Assembly (NCBI GenBank): GCA_964023275.1
Contig: OZ029913.1
Span: forward strand, 56,783,858-56,847,857
Reading direction: 5' to 3'
DNA length: 64,000 nucleotides
Source of the DNA: Norana najaformis
Lineage: Eukaryota; Annelida; Clitellata; Crassiclitellata; Hormogastridae
Each line of letters opens with the position of its first letter. The first letter of the stretch is position 1. Positions 22,601-64,000 of this stretch are shown here, in pieces. The translations under genes and the position numbers were made by a program. Below the pieces are notes generated by a model that saw nothing but the letters and a program-made list of their open reading frames with translations, was not told the origin of the DNA and ran no database searches.

Positions 22601-24955
22601 TAATTCACTTAGCCATTTCTCTATTCAACTGTATAGTTTCCAGATAAATGCTGATTGTTTCCTTGCATGTCATGCTTATAGAGTGATGCAGCAGCTACAA
22701 CAAAATCTGGTGTTGCGTGCCTTGCTGCCTGTACAAAGACTAGCACAGAGGCCAGGAAAAAGATTGTCGACTATCCTAAAGGCCAGTTAGCTGCTAATAT
22801 AGTTTCTCACGGGCACTGAAATGTCGCTTTCTAAAAGTTGTAAAAATGTGTGTCGTAAATTCAGTTTCTTGTGCATCAGCCAGAACATTTAGGGTTTCCA
22901 GCAGAAGTCTGTTTCTGAAAGATGGTCCAAAAGTGTGCCATGCTCAGGTTGCTGTATTGGATCATGGGACAAGGTGGTTGGTTCCCTGAGCTGCAGGAAG
23001 TAGCTTTTGTTGACCCGGCTGATCTGAAACTGGAAAATGGAGCTCCCTTAGGTATTGTGGCTCGTCCAAAGAGCACACAATAATTCAGTTGTCTGCCCTA
23101 AATAGAACGTGCATGTGTAGCATCTCTTTATGAAATTTATTTATTATGTACTGGTGCTGTGGCTTGTAGGCCTGAAGACTGTGCTGGATTTACTGAAAAG
23201 TCCGGATGAGGCAGTTGTTGGAAATGCGGCACTCTGTCTCAGTCACTGTGCTGAGCTGCCATTAGTCTGCAAGGCTCTGGCAAAGACGAACGTCATGATG
23301 GACCTACTGGTGTTGGCACGTGACAAGACTAAACCAATCGTCCAGCACAACTGTGCCATTCTCATCGCAAAACTTAGCCAGGGAGATCACAGGTTAGATC
23401 TTACAAAATAAAACAAAGACTTGGTTATTAAGTAAGGTACCATCACAGAGGATTTATGAAAAGTAGTGTCATCTGGTGAGACCTTTCTGTAGCAGATCTC
23501 AGTGCAACATCTGTGCACTGGACTATACCAAACTACCATGAAACAAGACAGTCTTGTGCTGCTGTTAAACCAACAACAACAACTTGTAGTTAGTAGTAGT
23601 AGTAGTAGTAGTAATAGTAGTAATAGTTATAATAATAATGGTAATAATAATAGTAGTAATAATAATAGTAGTAATAGTAATAATAGTAGTAGTAGTAAGA
23701 GTAGTGTTTGGCACAGCAGTTTTATTACTACCAGTAGTCTTGCTTTGAGACTGATGCGGTTACTCCCTTTATGGCTTGTATCTGCTAAGTATAGATTACA
23801 CTACAATATAAATTTACCAGTATATCTTTTGTAGTAAAATTCTGGATTATTTACCAGTCAGAATGGTAATATTGATAAAAATTGTTAATGATCTGGGTAA
23901 TGTAATCACTTGGTTGTAGCTCATATGCCTGTATTTTTAACCATTTATAATTTCCAGTAAACTACTGAGATGAACAGTAACACTGCCCTAGTATTGAATT
24001 GCTAACCACATAGAGTGTTTCCAAACCATACGTATCTTATTGCAAAGTTTATTTTCATGCACTGTCACACATTGCAGTGATTGCCATATCCTAAGTTACT
24101 TGTTCAGCTCCTTTGTGGACTTAATAGTGGAGTTACGCCGGTAATTGTAAAGTGCATTACTGAACCATTTAAAATCATTTAACCAGTTTTTGATAACTTT
24201 GTTTACAAATACTATAATAAGAAAGCTTTTACAAAGCGACATTGTTCTTAGTATTAACTACACTCGTAATTATTAGTACAGTGTACTACCATACAATTCC
24301 ATACTGTGGGGCACGGTGGTGTAGTGGTATGGTCAGTGCCTCGTAACCAGAGGGTCGCGGGTTCAAATCTGCCTCAAGCCACTGCGTAGCGACCTTGGAC
24401 AGGTTGCTCACCCACAGTTGTCTGTGAGGAAGGCAATGGGAAACCACCTCACTCATCTCATCCCCAAGTGGCATGAAGCGAATGGACCTGCCTTTGGGCA
24501 GAGAACTCGTCTTCATCATTTTTTACTGTGCGGATTTTTTATGGGTACAATTTTGGATTTGTTACCTATGAACAATCATTTCACATCACTAGGTTAGAGC
24601 TTTAGAGCTGCTTGTAATGAGCTCTAAGTATTCAGTCAATTCTGTTATAATAATTATGTTGAACTGCGAGGCAAACAAAGTTTGTGGGGCACGGTAATTT
24701 GGCTTGTAATGCAGAGAGCACAGGTCAAGCCTCCTCTGAGATGGTGTAAGGACCATGAGCAAGTCCTTCACTCGTAGTTGTTCAGCTCCATCGATTGATG
24801 CTAGTAATTAGATTGTGGTACTTAGTAAATGCAGAAATGATAATGATTTGGTCTAATGCTGCCACGTTGTATTTGATTTCAGGCATCTTGAAAGACTTCG
24901 TGAACTCCATGGACTTGAAATATTGAATACAGTTTTACATCATGTGAAAGAATGA
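10534..24955 (+). CDS. TTC12: TTC12 orthologue (dynein assembly factor), 17 coding exons
   Basis: Spliced gene of about 736 residues (2211 nt); vertebrate TTC12 is about 700. Known role of the family: a cytoplasmic TPR and armadillo protein needed to preassemble axonemal dynein arms, with human loss causing primary ciliary dyskinesia. Exons: 10534-10594, 12672-12821, 13569-13655, 14273-14421, 14882-14992, 15511-15643, 16336-16524, 16842-16911, 17441-17535, 18388-18574, 19395-19481, 19996-20056, 21398-21529, 21880-22182, 22682-22781, 23170-23392, 24883-24955. All junctions keep one frame. The start ATG at 10534 has A at -3 and G at +4 and matches the family's N-terminal KDLE-FL motif; an in-frame upstream ATG at 10405 would add 43 unlike residues. 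The C-terminus carries the family-typical LHGLEILN motif just before the TGA stop. Introns hold LINE and SINE insertions. Intron 15 starts with GC. Confidence 0.95.
10870..12292 (+). mobile_element. 5'-truncated LINE with reverse transcriptase ORF (family A)
   Basis: The frame is open from 10881 to 12134 (417 codons). It carries RT motifs in order: LDISAAFDTIDHN (motif A, catalytic Asp), CGVPQGSVLGPLLF (motif B) and YADDTQLF (motif C). The C-terminal tail has LARAVTKTPKYHHI, LHWLKISERIEYKV and LPPELRQ, typical of CR1/L2-like non-LTR elements. The endonuclease half is missing. The 3' UTR (12135-12292) ends in GATTAC/GATTACG repeats, the family's terminal signature. The element sits inside TTC12 intron 1 in the sense direction. 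The intact RT frame suggests a young insertion. Confidence 0.9.
13745..14040 (+). repeat. SINE-like element F copy
   Basis: Contains GTGCTGGACTATCAGTCC, GAGGGTTCAAAC (box B-like), ATGAGTACATTGACTGTAAA and GGGAGAGGACTGGCCACCC. TTC12 intron 3. Confidence 0.72.
14273..15643 (+). CDS. TTC12: TTC12 exons 4-6: TPR domain
   Basis: Residues about 100-231. Exon 4 (14273-14421) encodes a charged helix and then TPR1 (GNVEFSKGNYENAVALY). Exon 5 (14882-14992) encodes TPR2 (NLAQAHIRLGQFEAAL). Exon 6 (15511-15643) encodes TPR3 (GKAYVGLKEYEKAIDSY). The typical TPR small and aromatic positions (G/A8, Y/F11, A20, Y/F24) are visible. In the family this domain is the likely partner-binding part. Intron 5 contains a SINE-like copy at 15110-15290. 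Confidence 0.93.
15110..15295 (+). repeat. SINE-like element E copy
   Basis: Contains TAGTCTATTGGGTAGAGTTC, AAGTCCTTCATTCACAATTG and AAATGATAATAATAAATG-like end. TTC12 intron 5. Confidence 0.65.
16336..24955 (+). CDS. TTC12: TTC12 exons 7-17: armadillo-like C-terminal array
   Basis: Residues about 231-736. The region is helical with repeated leucine-rich segments, such as AAYLELLQLACDDN (exon 9), CIGILNNLTLEKK (exon 11), VHILTNLAIETFF (exon 13), FSVLGLLANLGLE (exon 14) and GNAALCLSHCAELP (exon 16). These match the ARM-type half of TTC12. Exon 14 (303 nt) is the longest. Exon 15 to exon 16 is joined by a GC-AG intron: CTAAAG then GCCAGT at 22782. The nearby GT at 22786 would give a stop in exon 16. 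The intron between exons 12 and 13 (20057-21397) carries an unidentified insert and a LINE tail. Confidence 0.92.
17715..17885 (-). repeat. Family B repeat in TTC12 intron 9, reversed
   Basis: Contains GGGCTAGCATGGCG, GCCCATTCAAATGGGCAGC and GGTTGCTACAGAAATACATG. It makes spurious + strand ORFs. Confidence 0.8.
17935..18150 (+). mobile_element. LINE C-terminal and tail fragment in TTC12 intron 9
   Basis: Has a FWNRLSCNL-like remnant (17970-18000), then GTGAGCACCTCTGG and a CGATTACGATTAC end (18138-18150), the arrangement of a LINE 3' end. Confidence 0.6.
18785..18935 (+). repeat. Family B repeat in TTC12 intron 10
   Basis: Contains TATAGCAACCATATGGCCTC, ATTATCAGGTGAG and GCCCATTTGAATGGGTGCC. 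Confidence 0.8.
19124..19164. repeat. Perfect 13-bp inverted repeat in TTC12 intron 10
   Basis: Arms TTATAAGTTACTT (19124-19136) and AAGTAACTTATAA (19152-19164) with a 15-bp loop. No function is evident. Confidence 0.85.
20060..20590. mobile_element. Unidentified insertion in TTC12 intron 12
   Basis: This stretch is richer in GC and CG than the surrounding intron, has no coding potential I recognise, and contains GGGGTTACGCCCCCCAAAG and a short tandem repeat. It begins four bases after the exon 12 donor. It could be a solo LTR or a non-autonomous DNA element; I could not define its termini. Confidence 0.4.
20490..20560. repeat. Short tandem duplication within an insert
   Basis: GAGACGGCCCATCCTTC occurs twice, about 34 bp apart, each followed by a GTCATTCCTT or GTCACTCCTT variant. 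Confidence 0.85.
20740..21000 (+). mobile_element. LINE C-terminal fragment in TTC12 intron 12
   Basis: Reads PSFWNSLPLSMHTIPS and FLDLFNTLMRFLF, the WNSLP and final-helix motifs of CR1/L2-type polyprotein ends. Frames are disrupted. Confidence 0.6.
23585..23705. repeat. (TAG)n/(TAA)n trinucleotide repeat, TTC12 intron 16
   Basis: Interrupted array of GTA, TAG and TAA units. It generates a spurious Ser/Asn-rich reading frame. Confidence 0.9.
24300..24520 (+). repeat. tRNA-derived SINE-like element C
   Basis: The head resembles a tRNA with internal Pol III promoter: box A-like TGGTGTAGTGGTATGG and box B GGGTTCAAATC, followed by a body ending CAGAGAACTCGTC. A close copy is at 37418-37640. It lies in TTC12 intron 16. 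Confidence 0.78.
24685..24845 (+). repeat. SINE-like element E copy
   Basis: Contains GTGGGGCACGGTAATTTGG, AAGCCTCCTCTGAGATGG, GCTCCATCGATTGATGC and a TAAATGCAGAAATGATAATG end. TTC12 intron 16. Confidence 0.72.
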
Positions 24956-25673
24956 TTGAAGTAAAATTAACTATGAAATTTGGTCCAGATACCATTGTTC
25001 ACATTTTGTTGTTGACAGGTGCTACTTTGTACCATGACTGTCAGAGTATTGTTTACTGTAATTTCCAATTTGTATTTGGTTTAATTAATTATACCTGGCA
25101 TGGTAATAAAAGCAAGTGACAGAATTGAGCAAATATGTTTGTACCGATTTGTGAGCAGTGGGTTGATGTTAAGTGCTTCATGTTTGACTAACTTTATTTT
25201 GCTCAGATTTAATAACTTCCTCTTCTTTTTCTTTTCGTCGAGCTGTTTTTTTCAGCGTAATGCTTGGTGTCATTTTAATCCTGACGTGGTCCTTGATACC
25301 TTTTCCCTTTGGCTAGGGCAGCAGACAGTGTCTCTCATAGCTTCTTTGTGTTTCAAGAGCGATCCTTCACCCTCTCCTCCCAGTACTTATTTTGCTTCTG
25401 CTCGTAAACTCAATGCATAGTTTGTACCTACTCAATCACGGGCATTTTCAGATCTGTGGTAACAGCGTTCAAGAGATTGAGTCACCCAGTTTTAAGCATT
25501 TAAGTCATTCAGACTTCTTAAGTTGCAGTTTTCAATGGGGTAAGGAGGAGTTTGTTAGCTGCCATCCAAGACTAACTCCTCAAAGGCATCAGAAAACAGC
25601 TGCACAGACAAGTGACAAGACAAACTCTCAAACGAAATGTAGATTTGAGTATCATTGGATACCAATGTTAATC
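24956..25673. other. TTC12 3' UTR and intergenic
   Basis: Contains the poly(A) signal at 25105. The remainder has no supported gene; the 100-codon frames here lack family features. Confidence 0.6.
25105..25110 (+). terminator. TTC12 poly(A) signal
   Basis: AATAAA 150 bp after the TGA stop at 24955; the first canonical hexamer downstream. Confidence 0.7.
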
Positions 25674-26410
25674 TTAGAAATGATATTCCAGTGAATGATT
25701 GTTGACCAGTTTACCTAGTGATATGGTGTATAATGTAAACAAAAGAGCACCAAGCACAGAACCCTGCGGAACACCACATGTCAACAAGGCAACAGATGAA
25801 TAATTACCATTTAAATATACTGAGAGTGCATGGCCTAAGGTAAGTAGCAAGCCAATGCAGGATGGGGCCAGAACACTAAACCAGTACTGGAGACAGTGTT
25901 GAAGAAGAGAATAATCCACAGTATCAAAAGCAGCAGCTAAGAACAAATGCTATCACTCTACCCTTATCCATGGAGCACGTGATATCATTATGAGCAGCAA
26001 GAAGAGAATGAACTTATGGTATGCATATTCAAATGGTGAGATTAGTGAGTTTGAAGACAGGTGAGTTTGCATATGATTCATAACAACCCGTTCAAGAATT
26101 TTAAATACAAATTCAAAGTTGAGATGTGACTGTAATTAGATAGGTTGCTAGGGTCTGGAGTAGTTTATTTTAAGAGCGGATGAACTATAGAATTAGCAAA
26201 AGCAGTTGGGGAGGATCTCACAAGCAATGAGAAATTGGTAATTGATGAGATGGTTGGACCTAGGACGTCAAGCACTCTTTCAGATCATAAGTAGGAATGG
26301 CATCCAGGAGGCAGCTCTTGCTAAATGAAGAAACGATGAGTTTGCAAACTTCTGCAAGGTTTGTTGTTTGAAAGTAGTAGGCTATGAGACGGCCAATGAA
26401 AAATTAGGAT
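25674..26410 (-). mobile_element. Decayed LINE reverse transcriptase fragment, second family
   Basis: Reverse-strand reading at 25946-25674 gives AAFDTVDYSLLQHCLQYW and LLTCGVPQGSVLGALLF (RT motifs A and B). Upstream, in other frames, ERVVMNHMQTHL resembles the conserved region before motif A of CR1/L2-type elements. Frames are broken. It lies between TTC12 and the EML gene, in antisense. Confidence 0.8.
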
Positions 26411-26449
26411 GAAGAAATTTACCATTTAAAACTGTAAGAAAATTGTAAA

Positions 26450-26525
26450 TTGTACACGTTTTTCTATGGCGACGATATGGTCTCGACCCTCTCGGATTAG
26501 GTCCTTCACCACTGCTACACTAGTC
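26450..26525 (+). repeat. Family B repeat between the two genes
   Basis: Contains GTACACGTTTTTCTATGGCG, ATGGTCTCGACCCT and GTCCTTCACCACTGC. Confidence 0.75.
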
Positions 26526-27119
26526 TTGCCGAGTAACCAACAAATTTCAACCGTGTACCAGAAATTTTGTGTGCAAAACCTGTCAAGAATTTATAGATAC
26601 ACAGCGAGGGCTTTCAGCTCTCTGGGCTGTTGTGCAGAACGACCTGGATGAGCCTACGTATATCGGAAGCAGTCAAACAGTGCTTGCTGCAGGCATGGCT
26701 TCCATTCCGACACCGACCTTCTGCTTCATCTCAAAAGGCTAAAGATATAAAAATTAATGCCATCTTGAAGAAGCTTGATCCTCTCTGTAAGCAGGATGGG
26801 CATGAACTAACGCCTTAATGCTTAACTAATACAAGAGGCATCTTTCGTGACTATTGCGCCAACGTGCCGTTGGGGCACAGACTAGAGGGAGATGCGCTAG
26901 TATCCCTAATAAGTGCTGTTATGCTGGCTTCTCGAGATCTACTTGAAGGAACCTTGGCCCGCCGTGGTGGCAAGATGTTCACAATGGTCCTCACGGCACC
27001 AACAATAGGGCAAGTGTATGACGACCCGACACAATAACAACAACGGAATGCTTCTGGATTGTGATTGAAAGCGGCATGCAAGGTGTTAGACAATCGTCAC
27101 TATTTAGCAAAGCGCTATA
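26526..27119. other. Intergenic upstream of EML
   Basis: 26590-26830 looks like decayed coding DNA, possibly another LINE C-terminus (ACCTGGATGAGCC, TTCCGACACCGACCTTC), but is not assignable. 26840-27119 is more GC-rich and may hold distal promoter elements. Confidence 0.4.
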
Positions 27120-61699
<34,580 letters not shown>

Positions 61700-63009
61700 T
61701 GACAATCTGTTTCACGTCATAAAGTTCATCATCAGCTTTCATCAAAGAGGTTCTAAAGTTGGTTGTAGTTGATGTAGATCATGTTGCCTTAACCTGTCCA
61801 TTTCCATAGGTGATTTCTGCTTCAATTGTTTTGCCGTTATTTGAAAGAGAATTTACCAGAGTGACAGTTTTCTGATTGGTAAGCGAAAATTTCAATCTGG
61901 AATTAGACAGTGACTATGTTTGAACAGCCACAGTAACTGGGTAAATAAGTCATTTACATTTTTTTGCACAATCCAACTTGTCATATTAAGAAATTCAAAG
62001 TTTGGCAATTGTATAAACTGCCTTAAGCCATGGCTCATAATATCGTAATCTGATTCATGCCTTTTGATGATGATGATGCACGTAAACCAAGATTGGTATG
62101 AGTTTTCATTGACTGCAAAGTATTGCTTCTTTGCTGAAAGGTGCTTTTGTGCACTTGATGCTATCTCGGGCACTCTACCGTGGTTTAGTGTTGACATGCA
62201 GTGTAGGTGGTTGTGTAATGTGGTAGTTGTTAAACCACGTAACCTCTAATGATGTGTAGTCTTGAATCACCCATTTGACGTCTATTCAGCCTGAAGAACC
62301 TTCAGTCCCAGGAACAAATTTCACAGACCCCACAACCGCCAAGGACTTAGTTGAAACTGAAACCATATATTGATGCATTAAGGTGCTGTCCTTTATATAC
62401 AAGGCAGATATTATATAAACATAACACTTTCAGTTGTTGTGTATATTGTATAAATTGTTGCATGTGTTGTTAAACAATCTTCCCTCTAAGCTGAGTGGCT
62501 AAGCAGCTGTTTCGTGGCTCTGCATACCCAAAAATATGATCAAGCAATGTAAATTCATTCAGATAATCTTTCCACAAAGCAAGTTCATAAAACAGCTGGA
62601 TATCCAGTGTAGAGGGAACTTTGTTGTTGAGCGACAATTATTCTTAAATTTAATGGATTAATCTCAGAAAGTGTAGCAGATGTATACTTCAGCAAAGTTT
62701 TAAGAAATGTGTTAAACTAGTGTGACTTACAGTGCCACATGTGGGGGTCAGTGCTGTGTGATACAAATGTTTCCGCTGTTCTTAGTCGTTTGTTGAGTTT
62801 TGATGTGCGTAGAAACCAAAGAAAACATTGTTGGCAAGTTTTATTAAGTCTGTTAGTGTTTGTGATTCAACAAATGATAGTAGTTAGCGTTTGACCAGGA
62901 TCTCGCATCCGGCTGTCACTTTTGGCAAAGGTAGACTTTCTAGTAACATTTACCTCATTCTCATCCAGGGTGTGATCTGTAATGGGGAGGAATGGAGGAA
63001 ATCCTCATT
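61700..63009 (+). other. Probable EML 3' UTR and downstream DNA
   Basis: No ORF with family features. It holds the candidate extra exon at 62290 and AT-rich sequence. The extent of the UTR cannot be fixed without transcript data. Confidence 0.4.
62290..62373 (+). other. Possible extra 3' exon downstream of the EML stop
   Basis: After an acceptor-like CTATTCAG, one frame reads PEEPSVPGTNFTDPTTAKDL and ends at TGA (62371-62373). Its composition looks more coding-like than its surroundings. No in-frame donor in the last EML exon joins to this frame, so it may be UTR or chance. Confidence 0.25.
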
Positions 63010-63265
63010 CACACTGTTTCAGACTCTCTCCCATTGATGCTGCATTTTTCCTCTGCGTATTGTACCTCCCCATAGGTCTTCGGACTTCTTCCCACTGATG
63101 GTATATTTTGTCCAGTTTCAGACTTTTTTATTGTGTCTCGCAATGAAGATGCATTTTCTCCATACATATTGCTCCTACACATAGGTCTGTGCCTTTCTTT
63201 CAGGTGTCTCACAATGAAGATACACTTTCTTCAAACATTTCGTTCCTGCTCTTTCCCGTCCCAAA
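63010..63265. repeat. Degenerate tandem repeat downstream of EML
   Basis: TTTCAGACT, CCATAGGTCT and GTGTCTCNCAATGAAGAT motifs recur with spacing of about 70-95 bp over two to three diverged copies. Possibly within the 3' UTR. Confidence 0.65.
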
Positions 63266-63511
63266 TGGCACCCTGTTTTCATTGATCGATTTCCACCTTT
63301 TGAAGATTTTGAAGAACCATTAAATGCAAAAATAATACCAATTTATATTGCAAAGTTAAATCTGTTTATATGTAATTGTGTCTTTTAATTTTGTATTTGG
63401 CCAATTATGCTAGTAGCTCTGTTATAATTATATAAAGTTGGATATTTATTGAATATTAATATATCTTTAAGCTAGATTTGCTTTTCACATTTTATGTGGG
63501 CAGAATTTTCT

Positions 63512-63517
63512 AATAAA
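63512..63517 (+). terminator. Candidate EML poly(A) signal
   Basis: AATAAA followed within 30 bp by a T/GT-rich stretch (GTGTGATTTACATTGTTTT). It lies 1.8 kb after the stop, giving a long 3' UTR; an earlier variant signal may be used instead. Confidence 0.45.
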
Positions 63518-63682
63518 ATCTGTGTGATTTACATTGTTTTATGTTTTATAACTAAGTTTAGATGTTCAGAAATCTAGGGTTTGCTTTATTTCTCCATGAG
63601 TCAGTTGTTCATTAATGTTGGATCGTTACCATCAGGACTTCCTCACCTACTCATAATCTTAATCTCCACATTTCTCCCAAAA

Positions 63683-64000
63683 AGCTAGCTCATGGGAAAA
63701 GCTAACTCATGGGAAAGCTAACTAATGCGAAGAGCTAACTAATGGGAAGAGCTAACTCATAGGAACGAGCTAACTCATGGGAAGAGCTAACTTGAGGGAA
63801 GAGCTAACTCATGGGAAAAGCTGACTCATGGGAAGAGCTAACTCATGGAGAAGCTAACTCATGGGAAACAGCTCCTTGTAGGAAAAGCTAACTCATGGGA
63901 AGAACTAGCTCATGGAAAATAGCTAACTCATGGGAAGAGCTAACTTGAGGGAAGAGCTAACTCATGGGAAGAGCTAACTCATGGGAAAAGCTGACTCATG
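63683..64000. repeat. 17-bp satellite array running off the window
   Basis: About 19 units of AGCTAACTCATGGGAAG with variants (AACTTGAGG, GACTCATG, AACTAATG). The unit order with an AACTTGAGG variant followed by GACTCATG appears twice (near 63786 and 63945), hinting at a higher-order repeat. The array continues beyond 64000. Confidence 0.93.

Noticed and set aside
23502-23834. 110-codon Ser/Asn-rich ORF
   Set aside because: Encoded by an interrupted TAG/TAA repeat inside TTC12 intron 16.
24300-24375. Functional tRNA gene
   Set aside because: Box A- and B-like motifs are present, but no complete cloverleaf, and the unit continues into a repeated SINE body with a second copy at 37.4 kb.

Overview
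This window is animal nuclear DNA. It is AT-rich, has many introns of 0.2-2 kb with short coding exons, and is densely seeded with LINE fragments, tRNA-derived SINE-like repeats and microsatellites. The two protein genes match conserved bilaterian families. The repeats suggest an invertebrate, but I cannot name the species from the sequence.

Layout: 1-10.5 kb is a repeat-rich intergenic region with LINE relics, a foldback element, inverted repeats and one intronless 220-codon ORF of unknown nature (5784-6446). From 10534 to 24955 on the + strand lies a complete TTC12 orthologue, 17 coding exons and about 736 residues: an acidic N-terminus, three TPRs, then an armadillo-type array. A poly(A) signal follows at 25105. 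A LINE carrying a reverse transcriptase ORF sits in its first intron. From 27243 to 61699 on the + strand lies a complete EML5/EML6-class gene, about 36 coding exons and 1964 residues: three tandem HELP plus WD40 (TAPE) modules joined by acidic linkers. From 61.7 kb to the end there is 3' UTR, degenerate tandem repeats, a candidate poly(A) signal at 63512 and a 17-bp satellite that runs off the window.

TTC12 is a cytoplasmic assembly factor for axonemal dynein and EML proteins bind microtubules, so both genes concern microtubule structures. They lie head to tail about 2.3 kb apart. No operon-like arrangement is implied.

The strongest unusual signal is splicing. Reading-frame continuity forces GC-AG introns at six of about 51 introns (one in TTC12, five in the EML gene), and at each one the neighbouring GT would break the frame. 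Other notable points are a tandemly duplicated 5' splice site after EML exon 9, an exact 70-bp tandem duplication in EML intron 30, a hairpin of about 165 bp at 4.2 kb, and a strong sense-orientation bias of SINE-like copies. I found no evidence for a new multi-gene system. Exon coordinates were assigned by eye from splice sites, frame and family similarity.
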